Shown here piece after piece: positions 7,198 through 16,780 of a stretch of DNA of 51,317 nucleotides. Source of the stretch: Clostridiales bacterium (GTDB lineage Bacteria > Bacillota > Clostridia > Christensenellales > JAISNN01); the NCBI GenBank assembly GCA_031275485.1, contig JAISOS010000045.1:1-51317 (forward strand), given 5' to 3'. Below the pieces are notes generated by a model. The model did no database searches. It was given only the letters and a program-made list of their open reading frames with translations, and had not been told where the DNA came from. Position numbers and translations under genes: made by a program. The stretch's first letter is position 1; the number at the start of each line of letters is the position of its first letter.

Positions 7198-7872
7198 ATG
7201 TTAGATATTCTTTTTAAATCCGACGGCTCGCCGCGGGATACGTTTATCGAACTCGCAGGGTATCTTTTCGCTCTGATTGTCGGCTTTATGATGCACGAAT
7301 TGGCGCACGGCTACGTCGCTAAATGGAACGGCGACGACACCGCGAAGCTCGCGGGGCGGCTGACCTTTAATCCCTTGAAGCACCTCGATTTGTTGGGCAC
7401 GGTTTGTCTTTTGCTGTTCGGGTTCGGCTGGGCGAAGCCCGTGCCGATCAACACGCGGAATTTCAGACATTTTCGGCGCGGATTTTTTGCCGTCGCGATA
7501 GCGGGCGTGACTATGAATCTTATTCTCGCGCTGTTTTTTACGGGCGCGTACCATTTGCGGTCTTTCGCCGAGCCCGCGCTTACGGCTACGGAGCTCGGGG
7601 CGACGATAGCCTATTTGTTATACGCGTTTACGTATTACAGCATATTCGTAAATCTTATGCTTATGATTTTCAATTTGATGCCCGTGGCGCCGCTCGACGG
7701 TTTTAGAGTGCTGGAGGCGTTAGGCGAGGGCAAGAGCCGCATTATAGACAAATATATCGATTTTATGAGACGTTACGGCTTCATGACGATTATAATCATA
7801 ATCGCGTTTAACAATTTAGGGTTGTTCAGCGCGATAATAGGTTGGTTCGCCGATATTTTGGGTATAAAGTAA
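7198..7872 (+). CDS. Site-2 protease family membrane metalloprotease (M50)
   Basis: This is an intramembrane zinc protease of the rhomboid-unrelated S2P class, 224 residues. The zinc-binding HELAH motif is at residues 33-37 in the first membrane segment. The third ligand lies in the NLMPVAPLDGFRVL motif (Asp167) in a later segment. About five or six hydrophobic segments are visible and there is no PDZ domain, so it belongs to the short group often found next to scpA in Clostridia. The substrate is unknown. AACGGAG lies 10 nt before the ATG. It is the first gene of a co-directional cluster with scpA and scpB. Confidence 0.88.
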   Translation: MLDILFKSDGSPRDTFIELAGYLFALIVGFMMHELAHGYVAKWNGDDTAKLAGRLTFNPLKHLDLLGTVCLLLFGFGWAKPVPINTRNFRHFRRGFFAVAIAGVTMNLILALFFTGAYHLRSFAEPALTATELGATIAYLLYAFTYYSIFVNLMLMIFNLMPVAPLDGFRVLEALGEGKSRIIDKYIDFMRRYGFMTIIIIIAFNNLGLFSAIIGWFADILGIK

Positions 7873-8010
7873 GGGCAGTAAAAAGCGTATCTCATGAAGT
7901 TTTTGGGAAAGGAACGCCGAAAACGGCGTAACGGTATCGGCCGATAATAAGGGCGAAAAAGGCGATAGGGGTAGAAAAAGGCACATATCATTGAAGTTTT
8001 TTGGAAAGGG

Positions 8011-8051
8011 GTGCGGGGAAACCTTTTGTTCACAAAAGGTTTCCCCCCGCG
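8011..8051. repeat. Dispersed palindrome, copy 5
   Basis: GGGGAAACCTTTTGT (8015-8029) and its exact reverse complement (8032-8046) surround a 2-nt centre, extended by GCG/CGC on both sides. Flanked by TTTTTTGGAAAGGGG on the left. It lies between the M50 gene and scpA. Confidence 0.85.
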
Positions 8052-8087
8052 TAAAGCTCCGTTTTTTCAAAAAAAGGAATTTTGCTA

Positions 8088-8945
8088 ATGGATGAGAATA
8101 TAAACGCGCCGAATTGTGAAAACGACGGGGCGCGAAATTCCGCCGCCGTCGGTTTTTTGCATTCCGGCTTTCGGCACGAATTTAAATTGAGGACTTTCGA
8201 GGGTCCGCTCGACCTGCTTTTGAGTCTTATAAGAGAGGCGAAAATCGACATAAAAGATATATTCGTGTCCGAAATTACGAATCAGTATATCGAATACGTG
8301 GCGGGAATGGACTTCCTCGACCTCGATTACGCGGGCGATTTTATAGAAATGGCGGCGGCGCTACTCGAAATCAAATCGAAAAAATTGCTGCCGAAGGTCG
8401 AAAAGGAGAAAAACGAGGAGGACGTCCGGGACGAGGATTGGCTGATACGGCAGCTGGAGGAATACAAGCTGTTTAAGGACGCCGCCGAAACGCTTAGGAC
8501 GCTCGAGATTACGGGCGCGTTCTACCGCGAACCCGATTATGACGAAAACGACTTCAAAACCGTATTCAAAAATTTTTCGACGGAAAAGCTGATAGAGGCG
8601 TTCGCCGCCGTCCTGCACAGGAGCGGCAGGCGCGATACGGAAAATATCACGCGCAAAATAGTTAAGGAACGTTTCACCGTGGCGAACCGCGTCATTTTTA
8701 TAGCGCGGCTGCTCCGCGAACGCGGGAGGATCGGCTTTTTCGGACTGTTTGACGACGGTTTTTCCAAATTGGAGGTTATAAATACCTTTTTGGCGGTGCT
8801 GGAATTGCTGAAAAAACAGCTCGCGAGAGCCGAACAAGACGAATATTATTCGGATATTTTTTTGACGGCGGGAGATGCGGGAGACGTTGACGCCGCGGGG
8901 CTTGACGCGGAGGACGCCGCGTCCGACGCGGACGAATTTAAATGA
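8088..8945 (+). CDS. scpA: Segregation and condensation protein A
   Basis: Kleisin subunit of the Smc-ScpA-ScpB condensin that organises and separates chromosomes. The kleisin N-terminal part is clear: FKLRTFEGPLDLLLSLI, then KIDIKDIFVSEITNQYIEY and DFIEMAAALLEIKSKKLLP, which bind the Smc neck. The C-terminal winged-helix part follows, ending in GFSKLEVINTFLAVLELLKKQL. There is an extra N-terminal stretch of about 25 Asn/Ala/Gly-rich residues and a C-terminal acidic Asp/Ala tail, both unusual. I chose the ATG at 8088, with AAAAAGGAAT upstream, over the TTG at 8082. It precedes scpB. Confidence 0.92.
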   Translation: MDENINAPNCENDGARNSAAVGFLHSGFRHEFKLRTFEGPLDLLLSLIREAKIDIKDIFVSEITNQYIEYVAGMDFLDLDYAGDFIEMAAALLEIKSKKLLPKVEKEKNEEDVRDEDWLIRQLEEYKLFKDAAETLRTLEITGAFYREPDYDENDFKTVFKNFSTEKLIEAFAAVLHRSGRRDTENITRKIVKERFTVANRVIFIARLLRERGRIGFFGLFDDGFSKLEVINTFLAVLELLKKQLARAEQDEYYSDIFLTAGDAGDVDAAGLDAEDAASDADEFK

Positions 8946-9132
8946 GAAACGGCGGGGCGCGTGAAAAAGACGCGGAAACGGAAAATAACGGCATAGAAAA
9001 GCGCGTTAAAACACGTAAGAATACGTAAAAAAGGAATATACGAAAAAAGGCAAAAAACGCGTAAAAAAAAATAGAAAATGACGGAGAAGAGCCGCGCGGC
9101 GGACGGTTTTCGGGGACGGGGAAAAGTAACGG
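8946..9132. other. A-rich spacer between scpA and scpB
   Basis: Purine-rich leader of 187 nt with scattered AAAAACG units, resembling the stretch before the membrane protein gene at 5406. No promoter or terminator recognised. Confidence 0.4.
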
Positions 9133-9801
9133 ATGGATAATTTGAAGGAAATACTCGAAGCGGTGATTTTTACCGCCGGAAAGGGCGTGTCGAAAAAGGA
9201 AATCGCCGAAAAACTGCCAGGCGCGTCGGCGGAGGAGATCGAAAACGCGCTCGCCGCGCTCGCCGAAAAATACGGAGGAGAATCCGGAGTGAGGCTTATA
9301 AGATATAACGACAAGGCGCAGTTTTCCTCAAATCCCGCCTACGGCGGCTCGGTGTCGGACGTGCTGACGCCCGTAAAGGAACGGGAACTCTCGAAAACGC
9401 TGCTGGAAGTGCTTGCTATAATAGCTTATAAACAGCCCGTTACGAGGCTCGATATAGAGGAAATCAGGGGCGTAAGCTCGGAATACGCCGTGGCTCTGCT
9501 CCAAAAGGTCAATATGATAGAGTCGGCCGGCACAAAAGACGCCGTGGGGCGTCCGACGCTTTTTCGGACGACGGAGGAGTTTTTGAGAAAATTTTCCTTA
9601 GGAGAAATCGGCGACCTGCCGATGTACGGCGAGGTCTTAGAGCGCGTGAAGTTAATCGACGAAAACTATAACAGAGTTTCGGAGGCTTTGTATAACGACC
9701 GCGCCGCCGCGCTTGCCGCCGCCGACGGGGACGAAGGGGAGTTCGAGGACGCGGAAAAGCCCGAATTTTTAGAGGGCGAGGAATACGAGGTTATAGAATA
9801 G
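9133..9801 (+). CDS. scpB: Segregation and condensation protein B
   Basis: Winged-helix partner of ScpA in the condensin complex; a dimer binds the middle of ScpA. The 222-residue protein begins LKEILEAVIFTAGKGVSKKEIAE and carries the family motif LLEVLAIIAYKQPVTRLDIEEIRGV near the middle, then a second winged helix (VGRPTLFRTTEEFLRKFSLG). The C-terminus is an acidic tail rich in Glu and Asp. It follows scpA and is probably translated from the same message. Confidence 0.93.
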   Translation: MDNLKEILEAVIFTAGKGVSKKEIAEKLPGASAEEIENALAALAEKYGGESGVRLIRYNDKAQFSSNPAYGGSVSDVLTPVKERELSKTLLEVLAIIAYKQPVTRLDIEEIRGVSSEYAVALLQKVNMIESAGTKDAVGRPTLFRTTEEFLRKFSLGEIGDLPMYGEVLERVKLIDENYNRVSEALYNDRAAALAAADGDEGEFEDAEKPEFLEGEEYEVIE

Positions 9802-10066
9802 ACTTAGCGGGCGGGATCGACGGATAACCGGAACCCGTCAAAATCAAGCGTGAAACGCGGAGAAAACGGAGTTTTGGCGCCGCAAAATATATAAAAGGGC
9901 GCGACGAAGCATGCGGAAAGCGCATAAAAATGTGCGGAAACCGCAACGAAATACGTAAAAGCGCGTGAAAATGCGCGGAAAACGCGGTAAATCCGAAACG
10001 GGAATATCGGAAACGGATAAAAAATTTAAGCGGGGAGCATGAAAAACGGCTTGCCGGAGGTGAAAT
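9802..10066. other. A-rich leader before the RND permease gene
   Basis: 265 nt of purine-rich sequence with recurring CGTGAAAATGCGCGGAAAA-like words. Ends in TTGCCGGAGGTGAAATATG, an excellent ribosome binding site. No promoter of consensus quality is seen. Confidence 0.4.
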
Positions 10067-13000
10067 ATGTTTGCAAAATTCAGCGTGAAAAGACCGCATA
10101 CCGTTATAGTGGCTATCGTTTTGATAGCCATTCTCGGCTTTTTGTCGTTTCGGGATATGGGCGTGGATTTTTTGCCGAACATAAATCTGCCGTACATAGT
10201 CGTCGCCACGCCTTACCCCGGAGGCTCCTCGCCGGAGGCCGTCGAGGAGGTAGTTACCGCGCCCCTCGAACAGGTCATAGCGACCGCCGGCAACATCAAA
10301 AGCATTACGACGGAATCATATCCTATGCTGTCCTTTATAATCATAGAGTTTAAGGGCGGTACCGATATAAATTCCGCGCTGACCGAAATCAACGAGAAAA
10401 TCAAAAACTTCAAGACGATGAGGGAAAGCTCCGGACTTTTGGACGAGGCGGTGAATTCGGGAGGCTCCACGATACCGGATCAGTTCGCCGACGCCGCCGA
10501 TCTTATGAACGCAATTTCGGATTCCGTGGTTATGACCGTCAATCCGACTATGCTCCCGATTATGAAGATTTCGCTCTACGAACGAGGCAAGACGATTGCC
10601 GAATCTTCGGCGTATCTCGAGGCGGCCGCGAAAAAACTAGAGACCGTGGACGGCGTGTCGTCCGTGGACGTTACCGGACTTGTCAAGACGATGTATTTTC
10701 TCAATATCGACAACGGCAAAATTATAAACTCCGTGCTGTCCGCGTTTATAGATTTCGACGCTGCGTTCGACGCGCTCTACGACGGGATTTTGGCGCTGTC
10801 CCGCGAGGCTGCGGATGGCAGATTGGCCGACGACGCGGCGATTATGGCGCAAAACGTTCAAGCCGCCGCAGACGCGGTATTCGCGGAGATGAACGGACTT
10901 GCCGCGGCGCTGGGCGGCGCGGTCGAAGACGCGGTTTCGGGCGTCGCGGAAAGGGCGGCGGACGGTATGTTCGATATGATTAAGGACGCGGCGGACGCGG
11001 CGTTCGGCGGCTTGGACGCGGACGGGAGGGGCGCGGCGGAAGCTCTCAAAAATATGATTTTGGACGCCGTTTCCGATGCGGAGGTCTCCTTTACGGAGGC
11101 GGCAAAGACGGCGGCGGTGGAGGCCGTCGGGCAGTTTTTCGACGGATTGATAATTTCCTTAAACGCCGCTTTCGACGGCTTGTATACGGGCGATCCTATA
11201 AACGACGGTCTGATAGACGGCTTGAAGCAAAGCGTTTCGGAAGCCGCGGAGGGTATGCGGGAGCCTCTTTACGAGGCGGCGAGAGACGCCGCCGCGAGCG
11301 TGTCCGCCGGCGTTTTCAACGGATTAAGAGAAAGCGTAAGCGCGGCGTTCGACGGTCTGAACGCGGAAGGAGCGCTCGACGAAATTATAGAGGGAATAAG
11401 AGAAAGCGTTTCGGAAGCGATAGAGAACGCGAGGGCGGCCTTTAAGGAATCTTTGAGAACCGCCGTAGAGGGGAGCGTGACGGACGCCGTTCAAGGAGAG
11501 ATAAACGCGTTAAAGGCCGAAATCGACGGAATTATAGGGGAAGCCGCAGACTTCGCCGACGAATATCTGACGATGATAGGCCCCGCGATAGAAGACCCCG
11601 CCGCCGTGCTTTACGGCGTGCTGAAAGACGCGGAAACGCGCGTACAATATAAAACGCTCTACTTCGACGCGCTCGACGCGCTGTTCGATTACGCGGGCGC
11701 GGCGATCGGCGAGATAATAGCCGCCGATCTTTTGGAAATGGCGCTGTTCGCTAACGATATGGAAATGCCCGTAGGCTCGGTCGGCGGCTCGACGATAGCC
11801 GTAGGCAATAAGGTGACGACGAAAGAGGAGTTGTTTACTCTTCCGATAGCGACGGTAAATATCGCGGACGAAATTTTAAACGCCGTCGCGGGACTGAGAC
11901 TAAGCGAATTGGACGCGGCTTATCAAACGAACGCGCTTCTACTCGCGTTCGCCGAATCGCTCGCCGCGTGGGCGCTGACCCCGGGCGCAAGCGCGGCGGG
12001 GCTTTTGAGCTCCGTTATAAAGGCCGTCGACGGCGCGGGCTTAAAAACCGAAACATTGAGAGAGCTTTTGAGGCTGTACGGCATAACCTCCGACATATTC
12101 GGAGATCTGAACGCGATAGACGAGGCTTTCGAGGACGGGAAATTCTCTCTTTCCTCGTTGCTCGCCGCGAACGAAGCGTTCGGAGACGCCGTGCATTGGC
12201 TACGGGACGGCAGTATCACGCTGCGTCTTGACGATATTTGCGCGATTACCGAAATCGACAACGGGAGCCTTCTGCATACGATTTTGAACGGCGTGGCGGG
12301 CGTACAACTCAGTGTGAACAAGAATCCGACCGCGTCCACTGCGGAAGTTTCAAGCGGAGTGCGCGCGCTCCTTGAGGAGCTTGCGGCGCAAAATCCCGAC
12401 CTCGAATACGTAGTTCTCGAGGATCAGGGCGAGTATATTCAATTGGTGATAAACACAATTTTGAGCAGTCTTATCACGGGCGGCATACTGGCGGTTCTGG
12501 TTCTGCTATTTTTTCTGAAAAAGACCGGTCCGACAATCGTCGTCGGTCTGTCGATAGTTCTTAGCCTCGTTTTGGCGTTCATTATGATGCGTCTCGCGGG
12601 GATAGAGCTTAATATAGCCTCGATGGGCGGACTGGTACTCGGCGTGGGCATGCTTGTGGACAATTCCATCGTCGTAATCGAGAACATATTCTCTATGAAA
12701 AACTCGGGCAAGGACGTGTTTAAGGCGGCGGTAGACGGCACGAATCAGGTTACGGAGGCTATCGTCGCGTCCACGCTTACGACCGTCGTAGTGTTCGTGC
12801 CGCTGTTCTTTACAAGCGGCATAGCCTCGGAAATCATAACCGACCTCGCGCTCACGATGTCTTTCGCGATCGCGTCGAGTCTCATAGTCGCCTTGACCTT
12901 CGTGCCTATGGCGGCGACCACCTTTATAAAAAATTCCGACAAGATTTCGCGCCTGCAAACTTTCGCCTTCGGGCTGTTCTATAAATTTACGTCGGATTTA

Positions 13001-15307
13001 AAAAAACGCCCGAAATGGTTGCGCGCCGCGCTTTCGCCCGTCGTTATAGCGGGGAATCTGCTGATAAAGGAAACTTCGGAGCGCGACGGGAAATTGTTTA
13101 ACATATTCAAAAAGGGCTATAAAAACGTACTCAAATTCTGCCTCAATAAAAAGGTCGTCCCGATTACCGTTGCGGCGGTTCTTTTGGGCTTCGCCGCGCT
13201 CGCGGCGTTCACCGTGAACAGCTCGATTCTGCCCGAGCTCGATATGAACACGATAAATATGCACTTTGACGTGGACGAGACCAAGCTTTACGAGTACGGC
13301 TTCGACAAAAACGACGTGTTGCAAGCACTAATGTACGCGACCGACGACGCCGTTGAAAGGCGCGGAGAGCGCGAAATCGCGGACAGCAGCGTTTCGGTCT
13401 ATACGGGCTTCAAGATTATGGGTTCGTCGATAGAGGATATGAGCGGCGGGCTTATCAATACGGACGGAATGTTCGGAGGCACGCTCCTCGGCGGCGCGGT
13501 GTCGTCCGGCGGCGACCTCGAATGCACGGTGCTTCTGAACGACAAAAAAATCCGAAAAAAATCCGCCGCGGATATAGCGGGAGAGATAGCGCGCGAAATT
13601 TCCGCCGTAACTTACGGTCAAACCGGCGCGGGCGGCGGCTCCGGGCTTTTCGGCGGCATAAATTTGGGAGGAATAGACCTCGGAGGCATAGATTGGGACG
13701 CGATCCTTGGCGGCGGGGCGTCCGCGTCCGGCGAAAAACCGTTTTCCGACTTCGTAAGGATAAGCTATTCTTTCAACAGCATAGCGGAAATTGCCGCCCT
13801 AGACAACGATTACGTTCAGTTGAACGTCTACGCGGACGATATGACGATTCTGGAAGCGCAGACTGCGGCTCTCACCGAGACGATTAGAAATAACGCGCGC
13901 GGCGTAACCGCCGTCTCGAACACTCTGGAAAACCGCGCCTACGAGTACCGCTTAATTCTGGACAAGGATAAGGTAAGCCAAAAGACGGGCGGCTTTAACG
14001 CCACCGTCATTATGGAGCTTTTACGGCGGTTTACCGAACCCGCGTCCGGCTCCGCCGTCACTTTGACCGACGCGGACGGGAAAAAGACGTCTTACGACGT
14101 AACCGTCTATTCGTCCGAAAGAGAGGTCAAAAAATGGTACAGGATAGACGTCGCCAAATTGAGCGGCGCGGATGCGGGCAGATATAAGAACATATACGTG
14201 GAGGAATACGCCGCGAAGGACGAAAACGGCAAGGATACCGTTGTCGCGGCGTACTATACCTACGACACGGCGGGTATAAAATGGGCTTTGGAGAAACGCG
14301 CGGACGGCGCGTTCGTAAACGACGGCGCGGATATCCTGCTCTATAAAAAATCCGATACCATATACTACTCCACGGAATTCCGCGACGCGATAGCATCCGC
14401 GAAGGATCTCCTTTATTACGAATTGCCTTACGAGAATTTTTTGACGGGCGAGACTGGGACGGTCGCCTTGTATGAGCTTTTGAGCGAGGAATGCATAATC
14501 CGCAGCGAAAACGGAGAGCCGACCGATATAACGAAAACGCCTGCGGATATGAAAATAACCAAGACGTCCGGCTCGCGCTATCTTCCGATAACCGTATACT
14601 TCGGCTCCGGCACGGGCGTGAACGCCGTGAAATCCGAAATCAATAGGGCCGTCGCCGCTTATTATTCAGAAAACGCGAAGCCCGGCGGACTGACCTACGG
14701 GTTCTCGTCCTCCACCGCGCTTGCCGACGAGATATTCTCGACTATGTTCTTCGTTTTGGGGCTGGGCGTGGTTTTTATTTATCTCGTTATGGTCGCGCAG
14801 TTCAGATCCTTGAAAGACCCGCTCATCATTATGTTTACCGTGCTTTTGGCGTTTACGGGCAGTATGTTCGCGCTGGTTATGTTCGGAATGGAAATATCGA
14901 TGTTTTCCATAATAGCGTTCATAGTGCTCGCGGGCGTGGTCGTCAATAACGGCATCGTATTTATCGACTATACGAACAGGCAGATAGCCGAGGGTAAGTC
15001 CGTGCGCGAAGCGATCCTGAAAACCGCCGAGGACAGACTCCGCCCGATTTTAATGACCGCGCTGACCACTATTATGTCTTTGCTCGTTATGGCGTTCGAC
15101 GCCTCGCAGGCGGCGTCCGTGCTTCGTCCTATGGGCGTCGCCGCGACTGGCGGTTTGCTCTACGCGACGCTCCTTACTCTCATAATCGTGCCTACGCTTT
15201 TCGAGCTGTTCAATAAGGAAAAAAAGAACGGCAAAAAACGGTTCAGACTCTTCGCCGAAAATTACGAGTATTTCAATAAGGAACGGACAAAAAAAGAATC
15301 GCTGTGA
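10067..15307 (+). CDS. Giant RND-family efflux permease (AcrB/SwrC-like) with large porter-domain insertions
   Basis: A proton-driven membrane exporter of the AcrB/HAE group, 1746 residues against about 1030-1100 normally. The N-terminal membrane segment and porter start are typical (PYPGGSSPEAVEEVVTAPLE; FKGGTDINSALTEINEKI). At about residue 215, where AcrB has a short hairpin, roughly 330 residues of Ala/Asp/Glu-rich amphipathic helix with internal repeats (FDGLNAEGALDEIIEGIRES-like units) are inserted. The porter resumes at VGSVGGSTIAVGNKV, about 564. A second helical insertion of about 120 residues precedes LRLDDICAITEI, about 718. The first membrane bundle follows (GGLVLGVGMLVDNSIVVIENI). 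The second half also has a long Gly-rich stretch before the last bundle (VLAGVVVNNGIVFIDYTNR). No membrane-fusion partner is adjacent, as for SwrC. GGAGGTGA precedes the ATG. Confidence 0.9.
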   Translation: MFAKFSVKRPHTVIVAIVLIAILGFLSFRDMGVDFLPNINLPYIVVATPYPGGSSPEAVEEVVTAPLEQVIATAGNIKSITTESYPMLSFIIIEFKGGTDINSALTEINEKIKNFKTMRESSGLLDEAVNSGGSTIPDQFADAADLMNAISDSVVMTVNPTMLPIMKISLYERGKTIAESSAYLEAAAKKLETVDGVSSVDVTGLVKTMYFLNIDNGKIINSVLSAFIDFDAAFDALYDGILALSREAADGRLADDAAIMAQNVQAAADAVFAEMNGLAAALGGAVEDAVSGVAERAADGMFDMIKDAADAAFGGLDADGRGAAEALKNMILDAVSDAEVSFTEAAKTAAVEAVGQFFDGLIISLNAAFDGLYTGDPINDGLIDGLKQSVSEAAEGMREPLYEAARDAAASVSAGVFNGLRESVSAAFDGLNAEGALDEIIEGIRESVSEAIENARAAFKESLRTAVEGSVTDAVQGEINALKAEIDGIIGEAADFADEYLTMIGPAIEDPAAVLYGVLKDAETRVQYKTLYFDALDALFDYAGAAIGEIIAADLLEMALFANDMEMPVGSVGGSTIAVGNKVTTKEELFTLPIATVNIADEILNAVAGLRLSELDAAYQTNALLLAFAESLAAWALTPGASAAGLLSSVIKAVDGAGLKTETLRELLRLYGITSDIFGDLNAIDEAFEDGKFSLSSLLAANEAFGDAVHWLRDGSITLRLDDICAITEIDNGSLLHTILNGVAGVQLSVNKNPTASTAEVSSGVRALLEELAAQNPDLEYVVLEDQGEYIQLVINTILSSLITGGILAVLVLLFFLKKTGPTIVVGLSIVLSLVLAFIMMRLAGIELNIASMGGLVLGVGMLVDNSIVVIENIFSMKNSGKDVFKAAVDGTNQVTEAIVASTLTTVVVFVPLFFTSGIASEIITDLALTMSFAIASSLIVALTFVPMAATTFIKNSDKISRLQTFAFGLFYKFTSDLKKRPKWLRAALSPVVIAGNLLIKETSERDGKLFNIFKKGYKNVLKFCLNKKVVPITVAAVLLGFAALAAFTVNSSILPELDMNTINMHFDVDETKLYEYGFDKNDVLQALMYATDDAVERRGEREIADSSVSVYTGFKIMGSSIEDMSGGLINTDGMFGGTLLGGAVSSGGDLECTVLLNDKKIRKKSAADIAGEIAREISAVTYGQTGAGGGSGLFGGINLGGIDLGGIDWDAILGGGASASGEKPFSDFVRISYSFNSIAEIAALDNDYVQLNVYADDMTILEAQTAALTETIRNNARGVTAVSNTLENRAYEYRLILDKDKVSQKTGGFNATVIMELLRRFTEPASGSAVTLTDADGKKTSYDVTVYSSEREVKKWYRIDVAKLSGADAGRYKNIYVEEYAAKDENGKDTVVAAYYTYDTAGIKWALEKRADGAFVNDGADILLYKKSDTIYYSTEFRDAIASAKDLLYYELPYENFLTGETGTVALYELLSEECIIRSENGEPTDITKTPADMKITKTSGSRYLPITVYFGSGTGVNAVKSEINRAVAAYYSENAKPGGLTYGFSSSTALADEIFSTMFFVLGLGVVFIYLVMVAQFRSLKDPLIIMFTVLLAFTGSMFALVMFGMEISMFSIIAFIVLAGVVVNNGIVFIDYTNRQIAEGKSVREAILKTAEDRLRPILMTALTTIMSLLVMAFDASQAASVLRPMGVAATGGLLYATLLTLIIVPTLFELFNKEKKNGKKRFRLFAENYEYFNKERTKKESL

Positions 15308-15335
15308 TTTTGGCTTTTTTGTTTTTTTAAGATTA

Positions 15336-15378
15336 CGCGGTGGGGAAACCTTGCGTTTACAAAGGTTTTCCCACCGCG
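15336..15378. repeat. Dispersed palindrome, copy 6
   Basis: CGCGGTGGG (15336-15344) pairs with CCCACCGCG (15370-15378), with AAACCTT/AAAGGTTTT inside. The right flank GCCCCTTTTCAAA matches that of other copies. Confidence 0.8.
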
Positions 15379-15804
15379 CCCCTTTTCAAAGAACTCCGTT
15401 TTTTTACTATAGCCGCCGCGAATCGGAATTGAGCGAATATAACCGCCGTTTTTTTCGCCGTAAAGAAAGTATGACAAGGTTCTTTATCAATATTCGGACG
15501 GTGAGAAAAAACATTCTTTTTGTTAACCTTTGCGCAATTCAATTCGTAACGACCGTATATAAGCGGATGAACGCCGAATCTTTATTTTTGCCGGATAGCC
15601 CATTTCTTTATGGAATTATTCGCCGCTACCCTTCTTTTCGTTTCGCAAAAGACCCGTTCTCACGCGAAACTAATGCTGCGAATATCGTTAAAGCGTAAAT
15701 CGGATTATCCCGCCTAAACGTTTGAAAAATGCCGTAGTTCGGCGTTCAACTTGTCGGATTTCATATAACAACGCTATTGAGCATATTTTAAATTTTGTAA
15801 TATA

Positions 15805-15833
15805 TTGACTTTTTTTATTATTTGCTTTATAAT
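15805..15833 (+). promoter_or_regulatory. Promoter of the 256-residue protein gene
   Basis: TTGACT at 15805-15810, 17 nt of T-rich spacer, TATAAT at 15828-15833. Start near 15840, giving a 44-nt leader with AACGGAGGGG before the ATG at 15884. Confidence 0.8.
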
Positions 15834-15883
15834 ATATAAAATAGCCGTTATAAAAACGGCCGCGCTTCTTAACGGAGGGGTTT

Positions 15884-16654
15884 ATGGCGTTGCAATTTTG
15901 GAAAAAAGCCTTTAACGAGGACGATTGGGCGGACGACGGTTATCGTTTTACGCCGCCCGAGGACGATGCGGCGGCGTTTGCGGATGCCGGGGGAACTTTT
16001 GCGGACGACGGCGGCGACGATTTTATCGACGAGTCCGAGATTCCGGCAGGCTACGAATACCGCGAGGGCTGGGTTTATGTCGGCGAAAACAAGGACGCCG
16101 TCAAGGATAACTATTATTTCCGTTTGCCGCCCGAATTGAAAGCCGAATTTAAAGACCTGTTTATAGACAGAAACAAGCTTGTCGTCGCGCGTTGTCCCGC
16201 GTATGTCATAGACGGCGACAACGAGCTGTTTTTTCAATTGATATTCACGTATATAGTGAGATTCAGAAAGATTATTTCAATCGCTCTCATCGAAAACCTG
16301 TACGAATACCTCTATTATAAATTCATAGACAATCCGAAAATACTAACGCGGCTGAACGACAAGCTGATACGGGTATACTTCGCGAGACGGAACGAGGCGG
16401 ATAACCTTTATAAATGCGAGGAAAAGTGCCGCGAGGACGTGGCGTTCAATTTGGAATATATACCCGATTTTCCGCGAAATCTGAGCTCGTATAAAAGACT
16501 GGTTCTGATTTTGGAAAGCGGAGGCAAGTTGGCCGAGGCGAAAGCGCTTTGCGAAAGGGCGATAGATTTGTCCTTAACCGATAAAACCAAGGCGGACTAT
16601 TCCGGACGGCTCGAAAAAATCGAGAAAAAAATGAGCCTGTCCGAAAGGAAATAA
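15884..16654 (+). CDS. Unknown protein with acidic N-terminus and helical (TPR-like) C-terminus
   Basis: I do not recognise the family. The first 55 residues are rich in Asp, Ala and Gly and probably disordered. Residues about 60-200 contain aromatic, basic and acidic residues typical of a folded cytoplasmic protein, with YYFRLPPELKAEFKDLF and a long helical stretch. The end (SYKRLVLILESGGKLAEAKALCERAI) resembles a tetratricopeptide helix pair. No signal peptide or membrane segment is seen. Expression is well supported by a near-consensus promoter and an AGGAGG-like site; it appears monocistronic. A regulatory or adaptor role is possible but unproven. Confidence 0.75.
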   Translation: MALQFWKKAFNEDDWADDGYRFTPPEDDAAAFADAGGTFADDGGDDFIDESEIPAGYEYREGWVYVGENKDAVKDNYYFRLPPELKAEFKDLFIDRNKLVVARCPAYVIDGDNELFFQLIFTYIVRFRKIISIALIENLYEYLYYKFIDNPKILTRLNDKLIRVYFARRNEADNLYKCEEKCREDVAFNLEYIPDFPRNLSSYKRLVLILESGGKLAEAKALCERAIDLSLTDKTKADYSGRLEKIEKKMSLSERK

Positions 16655-16749
16655 GGTCCGCGCAAGCGAGTTTAATTTGTTTGCTTTTCGGAGAACCCGT
16701 TCGGCAATTTAAAAAGTTGTGCGCGCGGAATATATAAACGATTATTTTG

Positions 16750-16778
16750 TTGACACGGCGGCGTAAATATACTATAAT
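16750..16778 (+). promoter_or_regulatory. Strong promoter upstream of tRNA-Leu
   Basis: TTGACA at 16750-16755, 17 nt, TATAAT at 16773-16778: exact consensus. The tRNA-Leu gene starts 311 nt after the predicted start point, so either a long precursor or a separate RNA is made. Confidence 0.8.
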
Positions 16779-16780
16779 AT

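Larger units (their letters stand above)
15308..15883. other. Intergenic region after the RND gene
   Basis: 576 nt with no convincing gene. A T-rich run at 15311-15329 precedes a dispersed palindrome (15336-15378). The 23-bp repeat shared with 6947-6969 lies at 15765-15787, just upstream of the promoter at 15805. The frame at 15351-15698 lacks a ribosome binding site. Confidence 0.5.

Noticed and set aside
15351-15698. 115-codon frame after the RND gene
   Set aside because: Starts inside a dispersed palindrome, has no ribosome binding site and no recognisable composition.
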